Origin: Ruegeria sp. SCSIO 43209
GTDB lineage: Bacteria; Pseudomonadota; Alphaproteobacteria; Rhodobacterales; Rhodobacteraceae
Length of the DNA stretch: 64,000 nucleotides
Reading direction: 5' to 3'
Assembly (NCBI RefSeq): GCF_019904295.1
Contig: NZ_CP065359.1
Location: forward strand, 335,001 to 399,000
Shown here piece after piece: positions 9,601 to 18,277 of the stretch (within the stretch, counting starts at the first letter, position 1; each line of letters opens with the position of its first letter). The position numbers and the translations under genes were made by a program. The notes under the pieces were generated by a model. It had not been told where the DNA came from. It was given only the letters and a program-made list of their open reading frames with translations, and did not search any database.

Positions 9601-9816
9601 TCAAGGTTGGCGTTTACGGCTCAACAACCCATACTTCACGGCCAATCCGCGAAGCGTGCGACGCTTTCGCCGATCTTTCTTCAATGACTGCTGGGCTTTA
9701 GCACCACATTTCCGATTGAACTCAAAAACGTCAATCACCCGCTCGGCGCAGCCACAGGCTTCGCCCAGACCTACTTTGGCGAAATAGAATTTGTCGAAAC
9801 GATCAGGGCGTTGCAT
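9601..9816 (-). CDS. Small basic hypothetical protein
   Basis: 71 residues, unrecognised. The ATG has a strong ribosome-binding site (GCGGAGG, spacing about six), which is the main reason to list it. The C-terminal half is very basic (KAQQSLKKDRRKRRTLRG, ending SRKRQP). It lies in the gap between the converging paaJ and paaG operons and points the same way as paaR. It could be a short regulatory protein, a gene fragment, or chance. Confidence 0.4.
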   Translation of the reverse strand: MQRPDRFDKFYFAKVGLGEACGCAERVIDVFEFNRKCGAKAQQSLKKDRRKRRTLRGLAVKYGLLSRKRQP

Positions 9817-9885
9817 GGGTAACCTCCGCCCTTATTGAACCTCATCCTGACCGAAGAGCCAAATCAACTCTGTGCCAACAAGGGT

Positions 9886-10524
9886 TCAAAGGCCATCAAC
9901 ACCTGATAATGTCAGATTGCTTACCAACGCGGCGTAATCGCTGCGCGCGTCGGCATCCGCCCCGGCATTCCACATGTAGAACCAGTTCAACATTCCGAAA
10001 ACGGACATGGTCGTGGCCCGAAGCTTGGCCGCATCATCCTTGAAAGTTGCAGGCGAGATGCTGGCGATGATGTCACTGACGAACACCACCAGATCCCTCT
10101 GATAGCTACGCAGCAGATTCTGCTGCTCTTCGGGCAATGCGGACATGCCGCTGGTTTGCACGCGATGCTCATCATCCACGCCTTGATAGGCCAGTAGGAT
10201 TTCCCGCACCACCCGTTTCAAGCGATCCGCGGGTTCCATCCCGTCAAGGTCCAAGCCGCAAACCTGGTCACGCAATTGCAGCAGGTAACTGTCGAGAATA
10301 TCAAACAGAATGGCGTCCTTGCTGTCGTAGTAGTGATAAATATTGGCCTTGGATATCCCGCACTCCCGCGCCAGCTGAGACATTGACGCCCGATCAAATC
10401 CTTCCTGCGCGAAGACGCGGGCGGCGCATTTTAGGATGCGAGTTCGTTTATGGTCGTGGTCTTTTGCTATCGTGCGCGCCAAATCCTGACCCTCCGTCTG
10501 TCGCTTAGATGTCCCGATTGTCAA
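9886..10524 (-). CDS. paaR: TetR-family repressor, probable PaaR
   Basis: 212-residue TetR/AcrR regulator. The N-terminal helix-turn-helix (about residues 26-72) reads ILKCAARVFAQEGFDRASMS, then LARECGISKANIYHYYDSKD, the signature of the family; the rest is a helical ligand-binding domain. It is the last gene of the paaG-paaI-paaK unit and overlaps the end of paaK by 20 bases. PaaR proteins of this class repress paa genes and release DNA on binding phenylacetyl-CoA. The recurring ACCGA-N4-TYGGT sites in this cluster are its likely targets, including one before its own operon. Confidence 0.85.
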   Translation of the reverse strand: MTIGTSKRQTEGQDLARTIAKDHDHKRTRILKCAARVFAQEGFDRASMSQLARECGISKANIYHYYDSKDAILFDILDSYLLQLRDQVCGLDLDGMEPADRLKRVVREILLAYQGVDDEHRVQTSGMSALPEEQQNLLRSYQRDLVVFVSDIIASISPATFKDDAAKLRATTMSVFGMLNWFYMWNAGADADARSDYAALVSNLTLSGVDGL

Positions 10525-11812
10525 TCACGCGCCGGGCCTTGCCTTGTGAGCGTTCTACCTCGCCCGGCTCGCCTATATCGATCTCGGTCGAGATGCCAAC
10601 CACCTCTTTAATCCGGCGAGATAGCATCCGAGCAGCGGCGGTTTTGCTCAGCTCATCGGCTGCATCCGGCGTTGCTTCGACATGCACGCGCATCGCGTCC
10701 ATCCGGCCAGCTTTGTAAAGTTCGATCTGGTAGTAGGGCGCCAGACCGCCGGTTGCCAGAACCTGCTCCTCGATCTGACTGGGGAAGACGTTGACACCCC
10801 GCAGAATGATCATGTCATCCGAGCGGCCCGTGATCTTTTCCATCCGACGCATCGACCGAGCCGTGCCGGGCAAAAGCCGCGTCAGGTCACGGGTGCGATA
10901 GCGGATCATCGGAAGACCTTCTTTGGTCAGCGTGGTGAACACCAGTTCACCAATCTCACCATCAGGCATGACCTCGCCGGTCTGCGGGTCGATGATTTCG
11001 GGGTAGAAGTGGTCTTCCCAGATCACGGGCCCGTCTTTGGTTTCGACGCACTCATTGGCGACGCCCGGTCCCATGATCTCGGACAGGCCGTAGATATCGA
11101 CGGCATGCATATCGAATGCTTGTTCAACCTCGGAGCGCATCGAATCCGTCCAAGGTTCAGCGCCAAAGACGCCGACAGCCAAGGAACTTTCGCGCGGATC
11201 GAGTCCAATCTTGTGATACTGCTCAAGAATGTTCAGCATATAGGATGGTGTTACCATAATCCCGTCAGGTTTGAAGTCAGTGATCAGGTCGACCTGCTTG
11301 CCGGTCTGCCCACCGCTCATCGGGACGACCGTGGCCCCCAGACGTTCGATTCCATAATGCGCGCCCAGACCGCCGGTGAACAGGCCATAGCCATAGGCGT
11401 TGTGCACCATGTCGCCCCGGCGCAAACCGCTGGCACGCAACGACCGCGCCACCAGATCCGCCCAGTTGTCTATGTCGCCTTGCGTATACCCCACGACGGT
11501 TGGCTTGCCCGTCGTTCCCGACGAGGCATGAACACGAATGATCTGCTCACGCGGGACCGCAAACAGACCAAAAGGATAGTTTTCCCTCAGATCGTTTTTG
11601 TAGGTAAACGGAAACCGTGCCAGATCACTGAGGGACTGAAGGTCGTCAGGATGCACACCGGCCTCATCAAACCGCTGCCGGTACATAGGCACGTTGTCAT
11701 AAGCATGGCGCAGCGACCATTTCAGCCGATCCAACTGTAGGTTGCGGATTTCATCAATCGAGGCGATCTCTATCGGATCAAGATCCGCCTTGTTCGGAGT
11801 AAGATCCTTCAT
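10505..11812 (-). CDS. paaK: Phenylacetate-CoA ligase
   Basis: Cytoplasmic AMP-forming ligase that makes phenylacetyl-CoA from phenylacetate, ATP and CoA, the first pathway step. 435 residues, full length. It carries the nucleotide loop SSGTTGKPTVVGYT (about residues 95-110), YGLSEIMGPG in the middle, and a C-terminal domain with ITGRSDDMIILRGVNVFPSQ typical of PaaK. It follows paaI by about 15 bases and overlaps paaR. Confidence 0.96.
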   Translation of the reverse strand: MKDLTPNKADLDPIEIASIDEIRNLQLDRLKWSLRHAYDNVPMYRQRFDEAGVHPDDLQSLSDLARFPFTYKNDLRENYPFGLFAVPREQIIRVHASSGTTGKPTVVGYTQGDIDNWADLVARSLRASGLRRGDMVHNAYGYGLFTGGLGAHYGIERLGATVVPMSGGQTGKQVDLITDFKPDGIMVTPSYMLNILEQYHKIGLDPRESSLAVGVFGAEPWTDSMRSEVEQAFDMHAVDIYGLSEIMGPGVANECVETKDGPVIWEDHFYPEIIDPQTGEVMPDGEIGELVFTTLTKEGLPMIRYRTRDLTRLLPGTARSMRRMEKITGRSDDMIILRGVNVFPSQIEEQVLATGGLAPYYQIELYKAGRMDAMRVHVEATPDAADELSKTAAARMLSRRIKEVVGISTEIDIGEPGEVERSQGKARRVIDNRDI

Positions 11813-11827
11813 GCCATCCCCCTCATC

Positions 11828-12256
11828 TCAGGTCTCGTCAAACACCGGGCCTTTGACCGCGCGGGAAAAGCCCCGAAATTCTGCGATCTTTTGTCCGGCT
11901 TGGTTGGTTATGGATACGTCATAGATACCGCTGCGCCCTGTCAGGCTCAGTTCCGTTGCGCGGGCCGTCAGCAGATCACCGGATCGCGCGGGCGCGACGT
12001 AGCTGATCACATTGTGCTGGGCGACCGTGGACTGGTTGCGACTATTGCAGGCAAAGGCAAAGGCGCTGTCGGCCAACATGAATGTCACGCCGCCATGGCA
12101 GATCCCGTGCCCGTTGCAGTGATGGTCAGCCACCTGCAACGCCAGCGTCGCAGCGCCTTCATCCATCTCCACCAGTTCCATGCCTGCCCATTTCGAGGCA
12201 TTGTCCCGCCCCCACATGGCAGCAGCGGCTTTCTGGGCGCGTTCCTTCGGCGTCAT
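11828..12256 (-). CDS. paaI: Hydroxyphenylacetyl-CoA thioesterase
   Basis: Hot-dog-fold thioesterase of about 142 residues. In the pathway it hydrolyses dead-end or ring-hydroxylated phenylacetyl-CoA and so protects the CoA pool. The family motif HCNGHGICHGGVTFMLADSA is present, with the catalytic Asp in that segment. I start at the ATG of MTPKERAQK because GGGGAGA precedes it and it sits one base after the paaG stop; an upstream in-frame start would run deep into paaG. Confidence 0.93.
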   Translation of the reverse strand: MTPKERAQKAAAAMWGRDNASKWAGMELVEMDEGAATLALQVADHHCNGHGICHGGVTFMLADSAFAFACNSRNQSTVAQHNVISYVAPARSGDLLTARATELSLTGRSGIYDVSITNQAGQKIAEFRGFSRAVKGPVFDET

Positions 12257-12257
12257 C

Positions 12258-13043
12258 TCATTCTCCCCGAAATACTGGCGCACGCTTTTCCAGAAACGCA
12301 GTAACGCCCTCGGCATAGTCGACGCTTTCGCCGCAGGTTTTCATTGCGTCCGCCTCAATCTCGAGATGATCGGTCAGGGTATTCGTGGCAGCCGCCTGTA
12401 TCGTCTGTTTCGTCAGGCCAAGTCCCAGCGTTGGACCATTGGCGAACTGTTCCGTTAGCGCGCGCGCCTCGGTCATTAGTTCAGCGTCTGGAATTGCTTT
12501 CCAGATCAGCCCCCAATCCGCAGCCTGCTTTGCTGGCAGGGGTTGCCCAGTCAGGGCCAGCCCTTTGGCTCGGGCTTCACCCAGCAAACGTGGCAGATGC
12601 CAACTGCCGCCGGTATCAGGTATCAGGCCCACTTTGGAAAATGATTGGATAAACTTGGCAGAGTCAGCGGCAAGTACCACATCACAAGCCAGGGCTAGAT
12701 TCGCACCCGCCCCGGCGGCAACGCCATTGACGGCGCAGACAACAGGTAATTCCAAAGACCTGATCAGGCGGACCAAAGGTGCGTAGAACGTGCGAACCGT
12801 ATAGCCCAAATCCGGCGGACCCTCCATCGTGGCAGGGTTTCGATCGCCCAAATCCTGCCCTGCGCAGAACCCGCGCCCCGCGCCGGTTAACAGCACCGAT
12901 CGGGCACCACCGTCACGCGCGGCCTCAAGTGCAGCGCGCAGGGCATAGTGCATCTCATCAGTGAAACTGTTCAGGCGATCAGGGCGATTGAGTGTAATTT
13001 CAACCCATTGACCCATATTCTGCGAAATAATCGTGTCGGACAT
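12258..13043 (-). CDS. paaG: 1,2-epoxyphenylacetyl-CoA isomerase
   Basis: Crotonase-family enzyme that turns the ring epoxide into oxepin-CoA and later shifts the double bond of the ring-opened product. It has the oxyanion segments FCAGQDLGDR and NGVAAGAGANLALACD, and GLIPDTGGSWHLPR with the catalytic aspartate that marks PaaG off from hydratases. The start is uncertain: MSDTII at 13043 matches the family, while an ATG six codons upstream (13061) is also open; neither has a good ribosome-binding site. It is the first gene of the leftward unit, with the probable PaaR operator just upstream. Confidence 0.92.
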   Translation of the reverse strand: MSDTIISQNMGQWVEITLNRPDRLNSFTDEMHYALRAALEAARDGGARSVLLTGAGRGFCAGQDLGDRNPATMEGPPDLGYTVRTFYAPLVRLIRSLELPVVCAVNGVAAGAGANLALACDVVLAADSAKFIQSFSKVGLIPDTGGSWHLPRLLGEARAKGLALTGQPLPAKQAADWGLIWKAIPDAELMTEARALTEQFANGPTLGLGLTKQTIQAAATNTLTDHLEIEADAMKTCGESVDYAEGVTAFLEKRAPVFRGE

Positions 13044-13086
13044 GCCCGGTTCGCTTTTCATAAGTTACAACAAACTTCTTGCATAA

Positions 13087-13100
13087 ACCGAACGGTTGGT
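13087..13100. promoter_or_regulatory. Probable PaaR operator between paaG and the TRAP operon
   Basis: ACCGA-ACGG-TTGGT, one mismatch from the perfect repeat seen before paaJ. The centre also reads as AACCG-AA-CGGTT (13086-13097). It lies in the 182-base divergent gap, so one site could serve both directions; it is much nearer paaG than dctP. Confidence 0.6.
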
Positions 13101-13243
13101 CAATAAATTCTATAGCCGTTTGTGACTCGGCGATCGGAAATGCACTTTGGCCAGCGGGCGGAACAGCATTTCTCGTCGTTGATAGTTACAAAACGTACCA
13201 TTAACACATTCACGACTTGCGATTTTGAGGAGGAGACCCGGTC

Positions 13244-14263
13244 ATGAAATTCACCAAGCTCACCACATTGTTGGCGTCTGCAACCTTGGCGGTGTCCGGC
13301 ACCATTGCTTTTGCGGCTGACTACACCCTGACAATTTCCAGCTGGGCCCCACCCACCCACGGCATCAACGCAAAGATGTGGCCCAAATTCGTCGAAATGG
13401 TAGAGGAGGCCACTGACGGGCAGGTCACCGCAGAGCTTAAGCTGGGTATCGCTCCACCGCCTGCGCAGATGGACCTGATTATGGATGGCGCGGCCGATGC
13501 CTCGATTATCTTTCACGGCTATCAACCGGGACGCTTCGTCACCACCAAGCTGATCGAACTGCCTGGTTACGAAGGCTCGGCCGAGGACGCTTCGGTTGCC
13601 TACTGGCGCGCCTACGACAAGTACTTGAAAGCTGCTGACGAGCATCGTGGTGTCAAAGTCATCGCCTTGCACACGCATGGACCCGCGCAGCTGCATTCCA
13701 GCGCGCCAGTAACCACTCTGGATGAGGTTTCGGGCCTGAAAGTACGTATCCCGGGTGGCGTTGGCGGAGACGTTGGTGCGGCGCTTGGCGCGACCGGCAT
13801 TCAGGTGCCCGCTCCGAAAGTCTATGAAACACTGGCATCGAAAGCCGCTGACGGCGTGGTCATGCCACTGGAATCGCGCAAGGGTTTCAAGCTGACCGAG
13901 GTTGCGCAGAACGTCTATGAGATGCCCGGTGGCCTCTATCGTGGTTCGTTTGCATTCATCATGAACGAAGACACCTTCGCAGATCTGCCACCCGAGCTGC
14001 AGACGGCGCTGGAAGAAAACGTATTCGGTGAACCGCTGAGCCGTGAGATCGGCAAAATCTGGGATGAGATCGACGCCACTGGACGTGAGGCAACCGAGGC
14101 GGCAGAAGGCAATGCCATCAACGCTGCCACTGACGCGGATATGGAGAAGTTCTCGGCCATCGCCGAAGACATCCGCGGCAAGGTCATCGCCGAGGTTGAC
14201 GCAACAGGAGTCGACGCACAGGCCGCATATGACATGATCAAATCGGAAATGTCCTCGAACTGA
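13244..14263 (+). CDS. dctP: TRAP transporter substrate-binding protein (DctP family)
   Basis: Periplasmic solute receptor of 339 residues. Signal peptide at residues 1-24 (MKFTKLTTLLASATLAVSG, cut after AFA). The mature protein begins ADYTLTISSWAPPTHG and has the family segment GLKVRIPGG, whose arginine usually binds the substrate carboxylate. GAGGAGGAG precedes the ATG. Set between paaG and paaZ, it most likely captures phenylacetate or a related aromatic acid; the substrate is inferred from neighbours only. Confidence 0.9.
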   Translation: MKFTKLTTLLASATLAVSGTIAFAADYTLTISSWAPPTHGINAKMWPKFVEMVEEATDGQVTAELKLGIAPPPAQMDLIMDGAADASIIFHGYQPGRFVTTKLIELPGYEGSAEDASVAYWRAYDKYLKAADEHRGVKVIALHTHGPAQLHSSAPVTTLDEVSGLKVRIPGGVGGDVGAALGATGIQVPAPKVYETLASKAADGVVMPLESRKGFKLTEVAQNVYEMPGGLYRGSFAFIMNEDTFADLPPELQTALEENVFGEPLSREIGKIWDEIDATGREATEAAEGNAINAATDADMEKFSAIAEDIRGKVIAEVDATGVDAQAAYDMIKSEMSSN

Positions 14264-14271
14264 TCCGACTG

Positions 14272-14295
14272 CAGGGCGGCTCTTGCGCCGCCCTG
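14272..14295 (+). terminator. Hairpin between dctP and dctQ
   Basis: Perfect 9-bp stem CAGGGCGGC/GCCGCCCTG with a six-base loop and no T run. Such hairpins commonly sit after the receptor gene in transporter operons and either stabilise the upstream mRNA or partly stop transcription, so that the receptor is made in excess. Confidence 0.5.
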
Positions 14296-14317
14296 ACTTA
14301 CCCTGCGCGAGTTTCCC

Positions 14318-14821
14318 ATGACCCCTATTATTCAGCTTGTGCGCCGTGCCAGCGCCCTTCCCGTGATCGTGGCCTGCATTGCACTGTTTATCCTGATGGT
14401 AATGACCTTTTGCGACGTGATCCTGCGTTCGGTCTTCAATGCGCCCATTGAGGCCGCCACCGAGCTGACGCGCATTCTGATGGCAATTCTGGTGTTTTCT
14501 GTCCTCCCGATCGTCTCCACCACCAATGGCCATATCGCGGTCGATCTGACAGACGGGTTCTTCCACCGTCTGCATCTGTCGCGTGCGCGGGACGTTGTGA
14601 TCTATGTGGTCAGCGGCATCATGCTGTTCTGGCCGGTCCAGCGCGTTTGGGTCCTGGCCGAGCGTGCGCGGGATTATGGGGATGTAACCGAATATCTTTC
14701 AATCCCCACCTACCTGATCGGCTGGTTCATTACCCTGTCTGTTGCCATCACTGCACTGGTGATGATCGCCACTGGGCTGCTAAGGGCCTTCGCCCCAAAT
14801 ACACTGTCGGAGCCTATGTAA
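14318..14821 (+). CDS. dctQ: TRAP transporter small membrane subunit (DctQ family)
   Basis: 167 residues with four predicted membrane helices (for example IVACIALFILMVMTFCDVIL near the start and LIGWFITLSVAITALVMIA near the end). FCDVILRSVFN and ELTRILMAILVF are typical of DctQ. The stop shares one base with the dctM start, so translation is probably coupled. Confidence 0.9.
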   Translation: MTPIIQLVRRASALPVIVACIALFILMVMTFCDVILRSVFNAPIEAATELTRILMAILVFSVLPIVSTTNGHIAVDLTDGFFHRLHLSRARDVVIYVVSGIMLFWPVQRVWVLAERARDYGDVTEYLSIPTYLIGWFITLSVAITALVMIATGLLRAFAPNTLSEPM

Positions 14822-16173
14822 TGACCGCAGCGCTAATCGGATTTGCGATTGTATTGATCTTGGTGCTGGTGCGCCTTCCTATCGTCTTTGCCATGGGTCT
14901 GGTCGGCACATTGGGATTTGCCTATGAGCGTGGCGGCTCAATCTTTGATGAGCGCGGGATGAAGGCTGCCATGTCCATGGTGGGCCGACAGATCACCGAC
15001 ACTGCGCAGGACTATGGTCTGTCGGTTGTGCCGCTGTTCATCCTGATGGGCCTGTTCGTGAACAAGGGCGGCATGGCGCGCGAGCTTTATGCGGTGTCCA
15101 ACGCCTTTCTTGGCCACATGCGCGGTGGTATTGCCATGGCAACGGTTGCGGCCTGTGGCGGATTTTCGGCTATCTGCGGATCGTCGCTGGCAACCGCCGC
15201 CACGATGTCAAAGGTCGCGATGCCGCAGATGCGGCGTTACGGCTATTCCGATGAACTCTCGACCGCCTCGATTGCCGCCGGTGGTACGCTTGGCATTCTG
15301 ATCCCTCCATCGGTCATTCTGGTCATCTACGGGTTGCTGACCGAGACCTCGATCGGGAAATTGTTCATGGCGGGCATCATCCCCGGCATCCTTGGCATCC
15401 TCTTCTACCTCTTTGCTGTGCGCTGGACCGTCTGGCGTAACCCCGAAGCCGGGCCCGCAGGCGAGCGCGCCACCTGGTCCGAACGCATCCGCGCGCTGGG
15501 TTCGGTTTGGGCTGTGCTGTTGTTGTTCTTCCTAGTTATTGGCGGGCTTTATGGAGCCTTCGATTTTGAGCCCCTAAACCTGACATTCTCACCCACCGAG
15601 GCCGCAGGTATGGGGGCCGCTGGGGCCTTTCTGATTGCACTCTTTCGTGGGGGTCTCACGGTTGGCTCGACATTCGAGGTGCTGAAAGAGACCTGCTTTA
15701 CCGCGTCTGCCCTGTTTGCGGTGCTGATTGGCGCTCAGATATTCTCAAATTTCATCAATCTGGCCGGTTTGCCCGAAGCCCTGATCGCGATGGTGACCGC
15801 CTATGATGTTGCTCCGTTTGTCGTGATCCTGATGATCCTTGGTATCTACATCATTCTGGGTTGCGTCTTTGAATCTCTCTCGATGCTGTTGCTGACGGTT
15901 CCGATCTTCTTCCCGTTGGTCACGTCTCTGGGCTATGACCCAATCTGGTTTGGCATCGTCGTCGTGGTTGTCACCGAAATCTCGCTGATCACTCCACCCG
16001 TAGGCCTGAACGTCTTCATCCTGAAAGGCGTGGTGGGTGACGTCTCGACCGGCACCATATTTCGTGGCGTCACTCCGTTCTGGATCGCCGATATCTTCCG
16101 CCTCGCGCTGATCGTGCTGGTGCCCATCGTGGTGCTGTATCTGCCGCAGCAAATGGGCGCTTTGGGACACTAG
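14821..16173 (+). CDS. dctM: TRAP transporter large permease (DctM family)
   Basis: Main membrane channel of the TRAP system, about 450 residues with around a dozen helices. Family motifs include CGGFSAICGSSLATAATMSK and AAGGTLGILIPPSVILVIYG. The ATG at 14821 (MTAALIGFAIV) overlaps the dctQ stop. An in-frame start further up lies inside dctQ and would give a non-membrane leader, so I reject it. Uptake is driven by a sodium or proton gradient in this family. Confidence 0.92.
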   Translation: MTAALIGFAIVLILVLVRLPIVFAMGLVGTLGFAYERGGSIFDERGMKAAMSMVGRQITDTAQDYGLSVVPLFILMGLFVNKGGMARELYAVSNAFLGHMRGGIAMATVAACGGFSAICGSSLATAATMSKVAMPQMRRYGYSDELSTASIAAGGTLGILIPPSVILVIYGLLTETSIGKLFMAGIIPGILGILFYLFAVRWTVWRNPEAGPAGERATWSERIRALGSVWAVLLLFFLVIGGLYGAFDFEPLNLTFSPTEAAGMGAAGAFLIALFRGGLTVGSTFEVLKETCFTASALFAVLIGAQIFSNFINLAGLPEALIAMVTAYDVAPFVVILMILGIYIILGCVFESLSMLLLTVPIFFPLVTSLGYDPIWFGIVVVVVTEISLITPPVGLNVFILKGVVGDVSTGTIFRGVTPFWIADIFRLALIVLVPIVVLYLPQQMGALGH

Positions 16174-16200
16174 TCCCACCGCATCAAACAGGAGAACACC

Positions 16201-18225
16201 ATGTCCCTGCATCAGATTTCCAGCTTCGCCGCTGGTACTTGGGTCGCGCCTGGAGAAGGCGCACGCACCATCGCGTCCGCCATCACTGGCGCACCGTTTG
16301 CAAGCGCTGGCAATGCCGCGCTCGACGTGCAGGCGATGCTTGACTATGCGCGCAATACCGGTGGCCCCGCGCTGCGCAAGTTAACGTTCCACGACCGTGC
16401 TCGGATGCTCAAGGCGCTGGCGCAAGAGCTTTCGGCGCATAAACAAGCCCTTTACGACCTGAGTTTCGAAACCGGAGCTACGCAGAAGGACCACCTGATC
16501 GATATCGATGGTGGCATCGGCACGATGTTTGTCTTTGCCTCAAAAGGCCGGCGCGAGATGCCGGATGCGCAGGTTTATCTGGACGGCGAAATCGAGCAGT
16601 TGTCACGCAATGGCACCTTTTTGGGGCAGCATATCTGCACGCCCCTGCAAGGGGTCGCGGTTCATATCAACGCCTTCAACTTCCCGGTCTGGGGGATGCT
16701 GGAAAAGCTGGCCCCGACGCTGCTGGCTGGCGTGCCTGCAATCGTCAAGCCGGCTACCAACAGTTGCTACGTCACCGAACTGGCAGTGCGGATCATGCTG
16801 GATAGCGGCATCCTGCCTGCCGGTGCGCTACAGCTGGTCTCGGGCGGGTTGGGCGACATGCTCGATCACTTGGATTGTCAGGATGTGGTCAGCTTCACAG
16901 GCTCGGCGAATACCGCGTTGAAGCTGCGGCAGACGCCTGCGATCTTGCAGAACTCGGTCCGGTTTGTGGCCGAGCAGGACAGCTTGAACGCTTCCATCCT
17001 CGGGCCCGATGCCACGCCCGGCACGCCCGAATTTGACCTGTTCGTCAAGGAAGTCTCGCGCGAGATGACCACAAAGGCGGGCCAGAAATGCACTGCCATC
17101 CGACGCATCATCGCGCCCCAGCTGCAGGTCGACGCCATAATTGCCGCGCTGTCTGACCGATTGGCAAAGATCACCATCGGCGACCCCCGTTCCGACACCA
17201 CTCGCATGGGCGCGCTGGTGTCGAACGGGCAGAAAGCCGACGTTCTGGAAAAGGCAGCTCTGATCGGGCAAGAGGCTGAACGGGTTTATGGCAACCCCGA
17301 CGCGTTCGACCTGCACGGCCCTGAAACCGGCGCATTCGTTCCCCCGATGCTGTTTTACTGTGCTGACCCCGACAAAGCGCAGCGCGTGCACGATACCGAG
17401 GCCTTCGGCCCAGTTTCGACCCTCATGGGCTACCGCGATCTGGATCATGCGGTGGCACTTGCCAATCGCGGGCAGGGGTCTCTGGTCACGTCGCTGATCA
17501 CTCACGACACAAAGGTCGCGCACAACGTAGTGATGGGGGCCGCAGCCTATAACGGGCGGATTTACATCAACGACCGCGACTCGATGGCTGAATCGACCGG
17601 CCACGGATCTCCGCTGCCCCATATGGTGCATGGTGGGCCGGGCCGTGCGGGCGGTGGTGAGGAAATGGGCGGCGTGCGCGGTGTGAAACACTATATGCAG
17701 CGCACGGCCATTCAGGGCTCCCCGCGCATGCTCAGTGGTATCAGCACCAAATGGGTGCCCGGAGCGCCCGAAATCCAAGGTCCGGCACATCCGTTCACCC
17801 GTAAATTTGGTGAGTTGCAGGTCGGCGAGACGCTGCACACAGCCTCGCGAACCATCACGCTGGAGGACATCGAACACTTCGCCAATTTCACCGGCGATAC
17901 CTTTTATGCGCATATGGACGAGGACGCGGCGGCGCGAAATCCGTTCTTCCCCGGTCGTGTGGCGCATGGTTATTTGTTGCTCAGCTTTGCGGCTGGTCTG
18001 TTTGTCGAGCCGAACGAGGGGCCGGTGCTGGCCAATACCGGGCTGGACGGGCTGCGGTTCATGAAGCCCGTTGTTGCTGGCGACAGCATCAAGGTGCGCC
18101 TGACGGTAAAGCAGAAAACCCCACGCAATGACGACTATGGTGAGGTTCGCTGGCACGTGTCCCTGACCAATCAAGATGACGAACCGGTCGCAGAATACGA
18201 GCTTCTGACCATGAACGCCCGCTGA
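16201..18225 (+). CDS. paaZ: Oxepin-CoA hydrolase / 3-oxo-5,6-dehydrosuberyl-CoA semialdehyde dehydrogenase
   Basis: Bifunctional ring-opening enzyme of 674 residues. The N-terminal aldehyde dehydrogenase domain (about 1-520) carries the catalytic cysteine Cys297 in GQKCTAIRR and the fold motif FTGSANTAL. The C-terminal MaoC-like hydratase domain (about 535-674) has the hydratase signature FTGDTFYAHMDED and FPGRVAHGYLL. Both are needed to open the oxepin ring and oxidise the resulting aldehyde. AGGAGA lies before the ATG. It shares an operon with the TRAP transporter, 27 bases after dctM. Confidence 0.96.
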   Translation: MSLHQISSFAAGTWVAPGEGARTIASAITGAPFASAGNAALDVQAMLDYARNTGGPALRKLTFHDRARMLKALAQELSAHKQALYDLSFETGATQKDHLIDIDGGIGTMFVFASKGRREMPDAQVYLDGEIEQLSRNGTFLGQHICTPLQGVAVHINAFNFPVWGMLEKLAPTLLAGVPAIVKPATNSCYVTELAVRIMLDSGILPAGALQLVSGGLGDMLDHLDCQDVVSFTGSANTALKLRQTPAILQNSVRFVAEQDSLNASILGPDATPGTPEFDLFVKEVSREMTTKAGQKCTAIRRIIAPQLQVDAIIAALSDRLAKITIGDPRSDTTRMGALVSNGQKADVLEKAALIGQEAERVYGNPDAFDLHGPETGAFVPPMLFYCADPDKAQRVHDTEAFGPVSTLMGYRDLDHAVALANRGQGSLVTSLITHDTKVAHNVVMGAAAYNGRIYINDRDSMAESTGHGSPLPHMVHGGPGRAGGGEEMGGVRGVKHYMQRTAIQGSPRMLSGISTKWVPGAPEIQGPAHPFTRKFGELQVGETLHTASRTITLEDIEHFANFTGDTFYAHMDEDAAARNPFFPGRVAHGYLLLSFAAGLFVEPNEGPVLANTGLDGLRFMKPVVAGDSIKVRLTVKQKTPRNDDYGEVRWHVSLTNQDDEPVAEYELLTMNAR

Positions 18226-18277
18226 CCCGCTGTACTACCTGTTTTTCTTATTGGGCCTAATGGGTTAAACTGGGTCC

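Noticed and set aside
13100..14575. A 491-codon open frame on the minus strand opposite dctP
   Set aside because: It is the antisense shadow of dctP and dctQ; its sequence is low-complexity and resembles no family, while the plus-strand genes are clear.
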